DNA from: an uncultured Faecalibacterium sp. | GTDB taxonomy: Bacteria; Bacillota; Clostridia; Oscillospirales; Ruminococcaceae | DNA length: 5,122 bases | Direction: 5' to 3' | Assembly: GCA_934511465.1 (NCBI GenBank) | Contig: CAKSWG010000060.1 | Span: 1 to 5,122, forward strand | Part shown: positions 4,989-5,122 of the stretch, piece by piece | How positions within the stretch are numbered: position 1 is the first letter of the stretch | Layout: every line of letters starts with the position of its first letter | Notes under the pieces: model-generated | Databases searched by the model: none | Told to the model about the DNA's origin: nothing | The model's input: the letters and a program-made list of their open reading frames with translations, nothing else | Made by a program: the position numbers and the translations under genes

Positions 4989-5122
4989 CAAAAATATTGG
5001 CACTCCGTTGGCGCAATTGCCGAAAACGGCGGCACGAAAAGAAGCAAAATCGTACAAAAGCAAAAAATGCAGTGAATGTCTTGTTAATTTTTTGGCAGAC
5101 ACTTGAAACTTTCTGCGTTTTG
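4989..5122. other. Gene-free right edge with weak structure
   Basis: AT-rich intergenic DNA with no open frame that resembles a gene. A bulged inverted repeat (CCGTTGGC at 5005-5012 with GCC..AACGG at 5019-5029) lacks a following T-tract, so it is not called a terminator. TTGTTAATTTTTTGGCAG (5081-5098) resembles one half of a Rex operator. TTGAAA (5103-5108) could be a -35 box whose -10 would lie beyond the window. Confidence 0.4.

Noticed and set aside
5005..5029. Bulged hairpin after the membrane protein as a terminator
   Set aside because: The stem is interrupted by a 3-nt bulge and no T-tract follows on either strand at the right distance.
4158..5102. Minus-strand open frame of 314 codons opposite the membrane protein
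   Set aside because: The translation is His/Gln/Ala-rich and lacks domains. The plus frame has coherent membrane segments and a coupled start.
1..5122. CRISPR array, insertion sequence, prophage or defence system
   Set aside because: There are no regularly spaced repeats, transposase or integrase motifs, or toxin-antitoxin-like small gene pairs on either strand. The tRNA is cut by the edge, so integration at its 3' end cannot be judged.

Overview
The window looks like chromosomal DNA from a GC-rich member of the class Clostridia, probably Oscillospiraceae/Ruminococcaceae and possibly Faecalibacterium-like. This rests on three things: strong AAGGAGG-type ribosome sites with TTGACA/TATAAT-type promoters, a SpoIID-family protein, and GC-rich third codon positions within AT-rich intergenic DNA. 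The genus is an inference and was not tested by any search.

Layout. At the left edge is the 5' two-thirds of a minus-strand tRNA-Ser(GGA) with an almost perfect promoter. Transcribed away from it is a 339-residue FMN-dependent alpha-hydroxy-acid oxidase/dehydrogenase-family protein with an unusual N-terminal cysteine cluster. Its promoter, 5'-leader hairpin and terminator are all visible. It converges on a minus-strand spoIID-type gene, and the roughly 250-bp gap between them holds two strong intrinsic terminators facing each other. spoIID is divergent from a plus-strand citrate synthase gene with a clear promoter, a 5'-proximal hairpin and a well-placed Shine-Dalgarno site. The citrate synthase stop codon overlaps the start codon of an unrecognised cysteine-rich polytopic membrane protein (TGATG). 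The last 134 bases hold no gene.

How the genes relate. There are four or five transcription units: tRNA-Ser, the FMN enzyme, spoIID, and citrate synthase plus the membrane protein. Only the last pair is clearly an operon. Citrate synthase would feed acetyl-CoA and oxaloacetate toward 2-oxoglutarate and glutamate. The FMN enzyme probably acts on a 2-hydroxy acid, but several residues that define the usual substrates are not where expected. spoIID has no neighbour with an evident link to sporulation.

No CRISPR array, insertion sequence, phage gene or defence system is visible. The items most worth following up are the cysteine-cluster FMN enzyme, the membrane protein coupled to citrate synthase, and the inverted-repeat-bounded terminator region.
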